Below are positions 25,773 to 32,396 of a stretch of DNA of 33,434 nt, in pieces; positions within the stretch are counted from its first letter, which is position 1; each line of letters opens with the position of its first letter. Both the position numbers and the translations under genes were made by a program. The notes under the pieces were generated by a model. It was not told where the DNA came from. It saw nothing but the letters and a program-made list of their open reading frames with translations, and made no database searches. Where the stretch lies: contig CANEGK010000029.1 of NCBI GenBank assembly GCA_947427035.1, positions 1 through 33,434 on the forward strand, in the 5' to 3' direction. Origin of the DNA: an uncultured Clostridium sp. Lineage in GTDB: Bacteria; Bacillota; Clostridia; Oscillospirales; Butyricicoccaceae.

Positions 25773-27911
25773 TTACTGGAGCAGCTGCAGCACGCCCTGC
25801 GGGACCTGGTTGGCCTGAGCCAGCATGGCCTGGGCAGACTGAATGAGAATGTTGTTCTTGGTGTAGGCCATCATTTCCTCGGCAACGTCCACGTCGCGAA
25901 TCGTAGACTCGGCGTCCTGGATGTTCTCGGTCATGACGGACAGGTTGTTGATGGTGTGATCCAGGCGGTTCTGCGTCGCGCCCAGAGTACCGCGGATGTC
26001 AGAAACCTTGTTGATGGCTTCCTTGATGGCGTCAACAGCTTTGGCGGCGCTGGCCTGATCGGCGATGGAGATGTCGGCAATGCCCAGAGCGGCCACATGG
26101 CAGTCCTCAATGTCGACCTTCAGCTGGTTGAAATCGTCGGCAGTGTCGCCAATCTGCAGGGTCAGGCCATTGCCGGCCTTAGCGCCCTTGCCGAAGCCGA
26201 GGGAAGCGTCGATACCTTCCTTGGTGCGCAGGTCGAAATCGTTCTTGTTGTCGAAGTCGGCGTCGGTCTTGCCGGTATAGTAAGCCTTGTTGCGGGTCTC
26301 CTTCTCGGTGACGGTGAAGGTGTTGCCGTCGTCATGGCCCACGGTGTAGATGGTGTTGCCGGCGGCAGCCTTGGTCAGGCGCTCCAGAACATCGGAGATA
26401 TAGGTGTCGCTGTTCTCATCCAGACCGGTCAGGTCAACCTTGCCGGTGCCGGCTTCTTTGGCGAAGGTATAGGTGTCCTTGCCGATGCGGATGGAGTTGC
26501 CCTCGGCAATCATATCCTTGGTGACGGTGACGCGGGTGCTGGCAAGACGATCCTTATTGGCGGCCTCGCCCTTGGTCTGGATGTTGGTGGTGGACACGTT
26601 GTAGTCCGCCTGGAAGAAGCTGTCGTCCGCCTGGGTGGCCGGAGTGGCGGCGGCGGCGGTAACGGCGTCCTTACCCGCGGTCTTTTCCGTAAGGGTCAGG
26701 CCCGTCACCGTCGGGGCCGTAGCCACAGCGCCGGCGGTATCCTTGGTGTAAGTGATGGTGAAGGTGCCGGCAACTGTCCCTGCCGCAACTGCGCCGGTGT
26801 AGCCCGCGAGAGCGGGAGCATTCTTCGTAGCCGCATCCACCGCGGCCTTGGCGGCGGTGACATTGGCAGCAGTGCTAGAGTCCAAGGTTACACTCGCAAC
26901 CGTCACACCGCCGAGCTTCAGCGTATATGTGCTGCCGGATGTAAGATTACCCTCGTAGGTCACAGCCAAGTTCTTGGCTTCATAGACAGCGTTCACGGCG
27001 GCAGCGGAAGCCACGGCGGCAGTGCCGCCCTTCAGGCCGGTGATCTCCACCGTCATGTCGCCCTTGACGGCGTCATCGGCGGCGTTGGTCTGGGTGAAGG
27101 TCAGGGTGGAGCCGGTGCCGGACAGGGTGAACTCCACACCGCCGATGGTGGCCTTGCCATTGGTCATGGCATTGCCTTCGGCATCCACAAACTTGCCGGT
27201 TCTGAACGCTGCGGCGATGTCGGAAGCGGTCATCTTGGTGCCCATATTGACCTGGCCGCCGTCAGCCGTATCAGCAGCCTGATAGGTGAACACGTCGTCG
27301 CCGATCTTGATCTTCAGGCCGGTGCCTTCCTCATTGTCGAAGCCCTGGTTGTGCAGCTCGACAGAGAAGATGGTCTTGGTCGCGGGAGCGGCCTGATCTT
27401 TGTGCAGCACGGTGTCGGTGCCCAGAACGGTGCCCACGGCGGGCAGGTCGCTGAAGGCGCTGGTGCTGGCAACGCTGCCCTTGGAGCTCATGGAGCCGTC
27501 CAGCAGCTGGATGCCGTTGAAGTTGGAGCTGTCGGCGATGCGGTCAATTTCAGAACGCAGCTGGTTGAGCTCCTTCTGCATCTGGGCGCGGTCGGTGGTA
27601 TTGTCATAGGTGCCGTTGGCGGACTGGCTGGCCAGCTCGACCATACGGTTGAGCATATCGTGAACCTCGGTCAGAGCGCCTTCAGCAGTCTGCACCAGGC
27701 TGATGCCGTCCTTGGCGTTCTTCTGCGCGGTCTCAAGGCCGGTGATCTGAGCGCGCATCTTCTCGGAAATTGCAAGGCCTGCGGCGTCGTCGCCGGCGCG
27801 GTTGATTTTGTAGCCGCTGGAGAGCTTCTCCAGGTTCTTCTTCATCGCAGACACGTTGTTCGTATAGTTGCGATACGCTGACATCGCCATGATGTTATGT
27901 TGGATCCTCAT
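25773..27911 (-). CDS. fliC: flagellin with large central domain
   Basis: This is the filament protein of the flagellum. The conserved N-terminal D0/D1 region (residues 1-145) carries LEKLSSGYKINRAGDDAAGL and the SNFNGIQLLDGS motif. The conserved C-terminal region (from about 605) includes GATQNRLDHTINNLSVMTEN and ends NNILIQSAQAMLAQANQVPQ plus nine residues. Between them lies about 450 residues of Ala/Thr/Gly/Asp-rich surface domain. At 712 residues it is far larger than the 270-500 common in Clostridia. AGGAGG is eight bases upstream of the ATG. csrA lies directly upstream and a putative modification cassette downstream. I cannot identify a clear sigma-28 promoter of its own in 27912-28080. 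Confidence 0.97.
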   Translation of the reverse strand: MRIQHNIMAMSAYRNYTNNVSAMKKNLEKLSSGYKINRAGDDAAGLAISEKMRAQITGLETAQKNAKDGISLVQTAEGALTEVHDMLNRMVELASQSANGTYDNTTDRAQMQKELNQLRSEIDRIADSSNFNGIQLLDGSMSSKGSVASTSAFSDLPAVGTVLGTDTVLHKDQAAPATKTIFSVELHNQGFDNEEGTGLKIKIGDDVFTYQAADTADGGQVNMGTKMTASDIAAAFRTGKFVDAEGNAMTNGKATIGGVEFTLSGTGSTLTFTQTNAADDAVKGDMTVEITGLKGGTAAVASAAAVNAVYEAKNLAVTYEGNLTSGSTYTLKLGGVTVASVTLDSSTAANVTAAKAAVDAATKNAPALAGYTGAVAAGTVAGTFTITYTKDTAGAVATAPTVTGLTLTEKTAGKDAVTAAAATPATQADDSFFQADYNVSTTNIQTKGEAANKDRLASTRVTVTKDMIAEGNSIRIGKDTYTFAKEAGTGKVDLTGLDENSDTYISDVLERLTKAAAGNTIYTVGHDDGNTFTVTEKETRNKAYYTGKTDADFDNKNDFDLRTKEGIDASLGFGKGAKAGNGLTLQIGDTADDFNQLKVDIEDCHVAALGIADISIADQASAAKAVDAIKEAINKVSDIRGTLGATQNRLDHTINNLSVMTENIQDAESTIRDVDVAEEMMAYTKNNILIQSAQAMLAQANQVPQGVLQLLQ

Positions 27912-27948
27912 TTTATAATCCTCCTATAAATAAAATGATTGCCGGGGA

Positions 27949-27998
27949 TTCCTTCATTGTGCTTTCACCTTTTCCCTGACTCCGGCACAATGGAGGGA
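27949..27998 (-). promoter_or_regulatory. structured flagellin leader with GGA motifs (possible CsrA target)
   Basis: In the flagellin 5' leader, 27985-27998 pairs with 27949-27962 (12 of 14 positions; core CATTGTGC with GCACAATG). The loop holds two GGA triplets, and further GGA motifs lie in the 3' arm and in the AGGAGG ribosome binding site at 27920-27925. CsrA binds GGA in hairpin loops and represses hag translation in Bacillus. A csrA gene 170 bases upstream makes this a reasonable target; it is inference. Confidence 0.45.
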
Positions 27999-28052
27999 CG
28001 CTCTGCGTGTTTTCCGTGGCCTTTGGAAGTTCAGCTCGGCGCTATATTTCAA

Positions 28053-28068
28053 CCGGCTCGTCAGCCGG
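28053..28068 (-). other. stem-loop between csrA and flagellin
   Basis: CCGGCT-GACG-AGCCGG on the minus strand starts 12 bases after the csrA stop. No T run follows, so it is more likely an RNA stability or processing element than a terminator. This would allow csrA and flagellin to share transcripts. Confidence 0.4.
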
Positions 28069-28080
28069 AAGAAATCAATG

Positions 28081-28302
28081 TTAAAGCTCTGTTGGGATAT
28101 GCGTCGCCATAGTCATAGGGCCGACCAGCCCGTCGGGGCGCTCCGCCCCGTTTCTCTCGCGCACTTCGCCGCGGAGAATGATCATATCTTTCGGTGCCTT
28201 CACCGCCACGCGGACTCTGGACGCGGAATCGGGGAAGACCTGAACGACGATGTTCTCTCCTATGGTCAGGTAATCGCCGTCTTTCATCTGCAAGAACAGC
28301 AT
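28081..28302 (-). CDS. csrA: carbon storage regulator / translational regulator CsrA
   Basis: This 73-residue RNA-binding protein represses flagellin translation in Bacillota, normally antagonised by FliW. It has the short beta-strand architecture: a divergent first strand (MLFLQMKDGDYLTIGENIVV), VRVAVKAPKDMIILRGEVRER with the RNA-contacting Arg44, and a longer than usual C-terminal tail (NGAERPDGLVGPMTMATHIP, then three residues). The start at 28302 has AAAGGAG upstream. No fliW is visible beside it. The guide-RNA-like end of the TnpB-derived locus lies only 42 bases upstream, so csrA probably depends on transcription through that locus. Confidence 0.93.
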   Translation of the reverse strand: MLFLQMKDGDYLTIGENIVVQVFPDSASRVRVAVKAPKDMIILRGEVRERNGAERPDGLVGPMTMATHIPTEL

Positions 28303-28327
28303 GGCAAACTCCTTTCGCCTGCTTTTT

Positions 28328-28515
28328 TCATAGTCATAATATTTTGAACGCCCTTTCGGGCTTCGGCTGTGCGTACACAGCCTCTCGTTTCCCACTCAAC
28401 GGCTTCGGAAACACTGAGTGAAGCAGAACAGGAAAATTCCGTTTCACTCAATGTTCCCAGCCGGAACATGGGCTTTCACCGGCGTCCCGACCGGCATAGC
28501 GCGGAATGAATATCT
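28328..28515 (-). ncRNA. candidate TldR guide RNA (omega-RNA-like)
   Basis: This region follows the stop codon of the TnpB-like gene and folds densely. Helices are ATGTTCC/GGAACAT, GAGTGAA/TTCACTC, GTTTCC/GGAAAC, GGCTGTG-TACG-CACAGCC and GCCC-GAAA-GGGC. A CACTCA/TGAGTG pairing possibility resembles a pseudoknot. The scaffold ends GGGCG-TTCAA at 28344, matching the TCAA-type right-end boundary of IS605-family elements. The guide would then be the next bases, 28343 down to about 28328 (AATATTATGACTATGA). RNA structure and exact ends are predicted by eye. Confidence 0.7.
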
Positions 28516-28516
28516 G

Positions 28517-29704
28517 CTAAGCGATTTCTCGCTCCTGCATCCTGAAATACTGGGCAAGGCCCTGTGCCTTGATGTTCTTTGCGGCGTTGATCTCTCGGTT
28601 TTGTACCTTGCCGCACTTGGGGCAGACCCACGCTTCCTTTCGGTGCGGCCTGCCGGTGCGGACAAAGCCGCAAGCGGAACAGGTTCTTGTGGTGAGAGTA
28701 GCACGTTCTACCACGATCAGCGTCTTTCCCTGCCGAGCCAGCTTATAGCGCAGCATTTCGCGAAACATTCCGAACCCGGCTTCCAGCGCGTTTCCCGGGA
28801 TGGCTTTTTTTCTTGATACATCCCGCATGGAATCCCCTCTCACGCACACGGCGTCCCAGCCGTTGGCTATCCGGCTGGACTGCTTGTGTATGAAGTCGCG
28901 CCGCTGGTTGGCGATGTGCTCGTGCATAAGACGATATTTTTGTACAGCTTCCTCATAGTTCCTCGACCCCGGCTGCATTCGGCTGAGCTGCTTTTGAATC
29001 CTCGCCAGCTTTTCCTGCGACTGCTTCAGCCAGTGGGGCGGGTCTGCCGTCTCCCCGTTGTCGGCCACATAAAAGTGGGCCATGGAATATTTCAGGCCGA
29101 GCGTGTTTTCCGCGGTGGGGGCAACCGGCTCCGGCGTGTTTTCATCATGCTCGTAAAGAAGATAGGCGTAATACTTTCCGGCCTTCGTTTTCTCTACGGT
29201 AACCCGCTTGAGCTTCCACCATGCCTGCGGCCTGCGGGGGAATTTCGCCCTGACAATTCCCGTCTTCGTCATACGGATGCCGTCTCTCGTGGTGTAGATG
29301 GTGGGCCCGGACTCAAAGGCGTGGTTGCAGGCGGTAAAGGAGTCGCGGTCATCTTTCTTGCGCTTGAAGCGGGGCTGACCAAAAGCCTCGGGGTTTTTGA
29401 AAAACGCTCTGAACGCTTGGGACAGTTTGTTGTGTTCCTGAATCAGCGCCTGACTGTCCACTTCCCTGAGAAACGGCGCTTCCTTCTTGTATTTGGCGGG
29501 AGTGGGAATGAAGTGCTTGTCGGTTTCCAGGTAAAACCGCTGCTGGTCGGCAAGCATCCGGTTCCAGATATACCGGCAGCAGCCGAAGGTCTTTTCAAAC
29601 AGCTCCGCCTGCTCTGTCGTGGGATAGAGGCGGATTTTTATTGTGCTGTACAATTTTGTTCTTTCCTTAGCAGAGGACAGGCTTTTCGATACTCTTGCTG
29701 CCAT
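28517..29704 (-). CDS. tldR: nuclease-dead TnpB homologue, candidate TldR RNA-guided repressor
   Basis: The 395-residue protein aligns end to end with IS605-family TnpB: N-terminal IKIRLYPTTEQAELF, the GCCRYIWN helix, FKRKKDDRDSF, GKYYAYLLYE, and an intact zinc ribbon (CSACG at 342-346, CPKCG at 361-365). All three RuvC catalytic acids are changed. The usual GLDYS/GIDLG Asp is Lys205 (TLGLKYS), the VVVEDL Glu is Arg289 (VCVRGD), and the RDxNAA Asp is Glu371 (REINAA). Loss of all three with the frame and zinc ribbon kept fits TldR proteins, which bind guide RNA and block transcription without cutting. There is no tnpA nearby. GGAGAAGG precedes the ATG, and a sigma-28-like promoter is upstream. 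Confidence 0.9.
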   Translation of the reverse strand: MAARVSKSLSSAKERTKLYSTIKIRLYPTTEQAELFEKTFGCCRYIWNRMLADQQRFYLETDKHFIPTPAKYKKEAPFLREVDSQALIQEHNKLSQAFRAFFKNPEAFGQPRFKRKKDDRDSFTACNHAFESGPTIYTTRDGIRMTKTGIVRAKFPRRPQAWWKLKRVTVEKTKAGKYYAYLLYEHDENTPEPVAPTAENTLGLKYSMAHFYVADNGETADPPHWLKQSQEKLARIQKQLSRMQPGSRNYEEAVQKYRLMHEHIANQRRDFIHKQSSRIANGWDAVCVRGDSMRDVSRKKAIPGNALEAGFGMFREMLRYKLARQGKTLIVVERATLTTRTCSACGFVRTGRPHRKEAWVCPKCGKVQNREINAAKNIKAQGLAQYFRMQEREIA

Positions 29705-29725
29705 TTTTGCGCCTTCTCCCCCCGC

Positions 29726-29753
29726 ATTTCAGAAAGGTGTACTTTTTTAGAAC
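29726..29753. repeat. candidate recombination site, tldR-proximal copy
   Basis: This is a 28-bp imperfect dyad. Its right half CTTTTTTAGAAC is identical to that of the site at 29841-29868; the left half matches at 7 of 12 positions, with centre TGTA. Positions 29739-29753 form a perfect 15-bp inverted match to 29841-29855. The 20 bases 29742-29761 also recur in direct orientation at 29857-29876. The central two bases (GT) are complementary to those of the other site (AC), as inversion by a serine recombinase requires. Confidence 0.6.
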
Positions 29754-29778
29754 AAGGCGTTTCCTGTTCACACCTATC

Positions 29779-29805
29779 TATTCGGCAGAAATGTGTGAAA
29801 TGTTA
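29779..29805 (-). promoter_or_regulatory. sigma-28 (SigD/FliA)-like promoter toward tldR
   Basis: On the minus strand: TAAC, a 15-base spacer, GCCGAATA, against the flagellar consensus TAAA-N15-GCCGATAA. It lies about 75 bases upstream of the tldR ATG and inside the segment bounded by the inverted repeats. This would place tldR, its guide RNA, csrA and perhaps flagellin under flagellar sigma control. Confidence 0.55.
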
Positions 29806-29840
29806 AGTCCCTCTCGAACTTTTTTTCTGAACAATTTCCC

Positions 29841-29868
29841 GTTCTAAAAAAGTACGCTTTTTTAGAAC
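29841..29868. repeat. candidate recombination site, recombinase-proximal copy (28-bp palindrome)
   Basis: Perfect 12-bp arms (GTTCTAAAAAAG and complement) flank TACG. A 28-bp site made of two 12-bp half-sites is the length and form of small serine recombinase crossover sites. It starts nine bases past the stop of the serine recombinase gene. It could alternatively act as a weak AT-rich hairpin terminator for that gene. Confidence 0.6.
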
Positions 29869-29877
29869 AAGGCGTTA

Positions 29878-30486
29878 TTATATTAAATCGTCTTTTTCAA
29901 GCTGGACAGCTTTGGCGTAAAAGCTGGAAACCGGCATATCACAGGCGTCTGCTGCTTCGCTGAGCTTAATTTGTCCCCGCCTCCATTTCCTGTGTATCTG
30001 ATGAAAATTCTCCGGCAGAGGCTTGGGCGGACGGCCAAATTTGACGCCTCTGGCCTTGGCTGCGGCAATTCCCTCCGCCTGGCGCTGGCGGATGTTGATG
30101 CGCTCGTTCTCTGCCACAAAGGAAAGCACCTGCAATACGATATCGCTGAGAAAGGTTCCCATCAGATCCTTGCCCCGCCGCGTGTCCAGCAGGTGCATAT
30201 CCAGCACCACGATATCCGCGCCCTTGTCCTTGGTAAGTACCCGCCACTGGTTTTGTATCTCCTCATAGTTGCGCCCCAGCCGGTCGATGCTCTTGATGTA
30301 GAGCAAGTCGCCCGGCTTCAATTTTTTGACCATGCGCTTATAATTGGGCCGGTTAAAATCCTTGCCGGACTGCTTGTCCATATAGATGACCTTATCCTCA
30401 ATTCCCATCTCCCGCAGGGCAATCAGCTGCCGCTCCTCGTTCTGCTCCCGTGTACTGACACGGATATATCCGTAAGTAGTTGACAT
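29878..30486 (-). CDS. small serine recombinase (resolvase/invertase family)
   Basis: The 202-residue protein has a catalytic domain YGYIRVSTREQN with Arg9 and nucleophile Ser11, then RPNYKRMVKKLKPGD, a DRLGRNYEEI motif near 78, and the long E helix (FVAENERINIRQRQAEGIAAAK). A C-terminal helix-turn-helix (LSEAADACDMPVSSFYAKAV) follows GVKFGRPPK. It has no MerR-type N terminus, so it is not an IS607 TnpA. The ATG at 30486 follows CGGAGG. It may be a resolvase left from a mobile element or an invertase acting on the two dyad sites directly downstream. Confidence 0.93.
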   Translation of the reverse strand: MSTTYGYIRVSTREQNEERQLIALREMGIEDKVIYMDKQSGKDFNRPNYKRMVKKLKPGDLLYIKSIDRLGRNYEEIQNQWRVLTKDKGADIVVLDMHLLDTRRGKDLMGTFLSDIVLQVLSFVAENERINIRQRQAEGIAAAKARGVKFGRPPKPLPENFHQIHRKWRRGQIKLSEAADACDMPVSSFYAKAVQLEKDDLI

Positions 30487-30915
30487 ACCATACCTCCGTT
30501 TCATTGCTTTATAGGCAATCCTCTTTTCGTCATACAATTCTGCATAGCAAACCGCCGGCGGTCAAATCGGCCGCAAGGGTTTGTGCGTAAACACATTGTG
30601 GCAAGCAGGGTATTTGTGCTACAGATGCGAAAAACGGGATGTTTCCGCTCAGGCGGAAACATCCCGTTTTCCTGTTGGCGGCACCTGCCCTCCCTGTTTT
30701 GCAGATTGACTTCTGCGGCTGCGCGCCGTTCCGCCGCCAGAGGCGGCTAACAAGAATAGCCCGCTGCAATTCGGTAACGGCAATTGGAAGCTCAGAAACA
30801 GGGGTCTTATCCTTCACCAGCTTCACAGTGGTCTGGTCGGCATAAAAGAGAGATAGTTTATTTTATCTCGGTAAGTCAGGTAGTTCTCAGGGGGTAAGAG
30901 TGTGAGATGGGGGAA
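30487..30915. other. intergenic region without a supported gene
   Basis: About 430 bases between the recombinase and the parB remnant. A minus-strand open frame at 30530-30826 runs through the terminator hairpin at 30631-30670 and resembles nothing I know, so I treat it as non-coding or relic sequence. The rest shows no clear promoter. Confidence 0.5.
30631..30670. terminator. bidirectional intrinsic terminator
   Basis: A perfect 18-bp stem (30631-30648 with 30653-30670) has loop TCAG. The arms start AAAACGGGATG and end with TTTT, giving a T run on either strand. It insulates the recombinase gene from the par remnant upstream. Confidence 0.85.
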
Positions 30916-31194
30916 TTAACGGGAATCACGCTCCGCTCTCCGCCGCAGAAAGCTGGCATAATGCTCCAGCGCCTTGCAGACATAATCCTCCGTCTGGTTC
31001 AATGGTACAGACTTCGGGATAAGCTGGGTCATATCCTCATCGTCCCGCACCTTAAAGGGGTGGTCGGGAAAGCTGTCTATCAGCTCAATGGGAATGTCCC
31101 GTATTCTGGCGAGCTTTGCTTCCTCCCGCATTTCCTGTGTAGAAAACAGGTCATCGAGCGTCGGTAGAACGAAGTCGCTCTTTCTGCCTGCCAC
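30916..31194 (-). pseudogene. ParB-family protein with large internal deletion
   Basis: The 92-residue product begins like element-borne ParB proteins (IPIELIDSFPDHPFKVRDDEDMTQL), the start of the ParB N-terminal domain. After 57 residues it jumps to a short helical tail (SVPLNQTEDYVCKALEHYAS, then an Arg-rich end). The conserved GERR/GHRR motif and the helix-turn-helix are missing, so about 200 residues appear lost in frame. The GTG start at 31194 has GGGAGGTG seven bases upstream and overlaps parA by 44 bases, the usual parAB layout. It is unlikely to work in partition. Confidence 0.65.
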
Positions 31195-31768
31195 TGGCTA
31201 ACACCTCCCTTGTGAAGTCGGTATAAGCCTTTGACGCTGGACTGCTCGGCTCATAGGCAAAAATGCTCTTGCCCTTAGAACTCACCTCGGCGGCTTTTAC
31301 GGCGCTGGGAATGGATGCCTTATAAATCCGCATGACGCTCCCAAAGTTCGCTCTGAGGGCTTCCACAGTGCTTCTGGCGAGGTTTGTTCGCCCGTCCACC
31401 AATGTCAGCAGGATTCCGTCTATCTTCAAGCTGGGGTTGATGTGCTTCCTGACCTTTGAAACAGTCTGCAAAAGCTGGGTCATACCCTTAGCCGGAAGAT
31501 ACTGTGCCTGAACAGGGATAATCACGCTGTCCGCCGCAGCAAGGGCATTGAGCGTAATCATACCCAGCGAGGGCATACAGTCGATCAGAATATAGTCGTA
31601 ATTCCCCTTAATCTGACTGAGGTATGTCCGCAGGGTAGTTTCTCTGCTCATTACCGTCACAAGGCTCATTTCCAGCGCTGACAGCTCCAGATTAGCAGGA
31701 AGGACATCGACCTTTTCCTCATGGTGCAGAATACCGCTCATGGGGTCGCTGGGTTCTTCCCTCATCAC
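31151..31768 (-). pseudogene. ParA/Soj ATPase lacking its N-terminal Walker A half
   Basis: The 205 residues match the C-terminal two thirds of element-borne ParA: GILHHEEKVDVLPANLELSA, YDYILIDCMPSLGMITLNAL (Walker B region), PVQAQYLPAKGMTQLLQTV, DGILLTLVDGRTNLA and GKSIFAYEP. The first 80 residues or so with the KGGVGKTTT Walker A are absent. The frame closes at a stop a few codons upstream of 31768, where the sequence changes to a hairpin region. The ATP site is therefore missing. This is a 5'-truncated remnant. Confidence 0.75.
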
Positions 31769-31801
31769 CTCAGTAAAATTCCATTAGAGAACATTTAGCA
31801 G

Positions 31802-31831
31802 ATACCCCCATATCCAGAGATATGAGGGTAT
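31802..31831 (-). terminator. hairpin after first sigma-like gene
   Basis: A 13-bp stem (31802-31814 with 31819-31831, one G-U pair in RNA) has loop CAGA, eight bases beyond the sigma-like stop. There is no strong T run. It also marks the place where the parA similarity breaks off. Confidence 0.45.
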
Positions 31832-31838
31832 ATCAATA

Positions 31839-32315
31839 TTACCCGGCCCGATATTTTTCTATTACCGCCTTTATCTTCTCCCTGGCCCGAGAGACCGAGT
31901 GCATGATTGATTGCGGCCTGCAATGCTCCAGCTCTCCAATCTGACGGTAGTTGAAGTCATACTCATGGTAGAGCAGAAACCGCCGCCGTTGGATTTCAGG
32001 GAGGGCAGAAATAGCCTTACGGAGAAGTTCTCGCTGTTCCGCATCAAAAATCAATTCCTCAACACTTTTGGGCACTCTAAACGCCCGGTTATAGAGCGTT
32101 TCATCCCACAAGTCTGACGCTTCCTGATGCCGCCAATCGGATTGCTGGAGGTTACGGTTTTTGCGCTCCATCTGCCGAAATTCTATATAGAACGCTTCCG
32201 ATACCTCCAAATCGTAAAATTCGCCCTGGCCGTCTGTAAAGCTGATAAAATATGATGTTTTCCCATCGCTCCGCACTTCCGTCCGAAGTGTGTAGACCTT
32301 ATCCATGAACGTCAT
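31839..32315 (-). CDS. sigma-70-family-like protein of mobile elements (158 aa)
   Basis: The N-terminal half (VYTLRTEVRSDGKTSYFISF then DGQGEFYDLEVSEAFY) is a beta-rich region. The C-terminal half has a sigma region 4 helix-turn-helix: LLRKAISALPEIQRRRFLLY, then NYRQIGELEHCRPQSIMHSV followed by an RAREKIK helix. Such proteins are common cargo in Tn916/Tn1549-like elements and probably regulate transfer genes. AGGAGG is nine bases upstream of the ATG, immediately after a strong terminator hairpin, suggesting that expression requires read-through. Confidence 0.85.
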   Translation of the reverse strand: MTFMDKVYTLRTEVRSDGKTSYFISFTDGQGEFYDLEVSEAFYIEFRQMERKNRNLQQSDWRHQEASDLWDETLYNRAFRVPKSVEELIFDAEQRELLRKAISALPEIQRRRFLLYHEYDFNYRQIGELEHCRPQSIMHSVSRAREKIKAVIEKYRAG

Positions 32316-32332
32316 TTGCCCGTCCTCCTACG

Positions 32333-32369
32333 AAAAAGCTGGGTGAGAGGACTTGACCTCTCACCCAGC
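32333..32369 (-). terminator. intrinsic terminator directly before the sigma-like gene's ribosome binding site
   Basis: A perfect 13-bp stem (GCTGGGTGAGAGG with its complement, 32338-32350 and 32357-32369) is followed on the minus strand by TTTTT. The AGGAGG of the next gene starts about four bases later, leaving no room for a promoter between them. Confidence 0.85.
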
Positions 32370-32396
32370 AGCCCGTGGGGACGTGCGATTTTGGAG

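Noticed and set aside
25647..27881. Long plus-strand open frame antisense to flagellin.
   Set aside because: Its low-complexity Gly/Val/His composition mirrors the flagellin codons, with no ribosome binding site or domain.
28053..28090. A TAAC motif over the csrA stop as a -35 for a flagellin sigma-28 promoter.
   Set aside because: The best -10 at the right spacing (GCTGACGA) matches the GCCGATAA consensus poorly and lies inside a stem-loop.
28108..28338. The 10-base word TATGACTATG occurs both in the candidate guide (28329-28338) and near the 3' end of csrA (28108-28117).
   Set aside because: The match begins at guide position 6, leaves the seed unpaired and has a GGGCC flank unlike known 5' motifs. 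A 10-base match in 33 kb on two strands is only mildly unlikely.
29878..30486. Serine recombinase as an IS607-type transposase partner of the TnpB-like gene.
   Set aside because: It lacks the MerR-like N-terminal DNA-binding domain of IS607 TnpA and has a C-terminal helix-turn-helix like resolvases and invertases.
30530..30826. Minus-strand 98-residue open frame.
   Set aside because: It passes through a perfect bidirectional terminator, has no good ribosome binding site and shows no recognisable domain.
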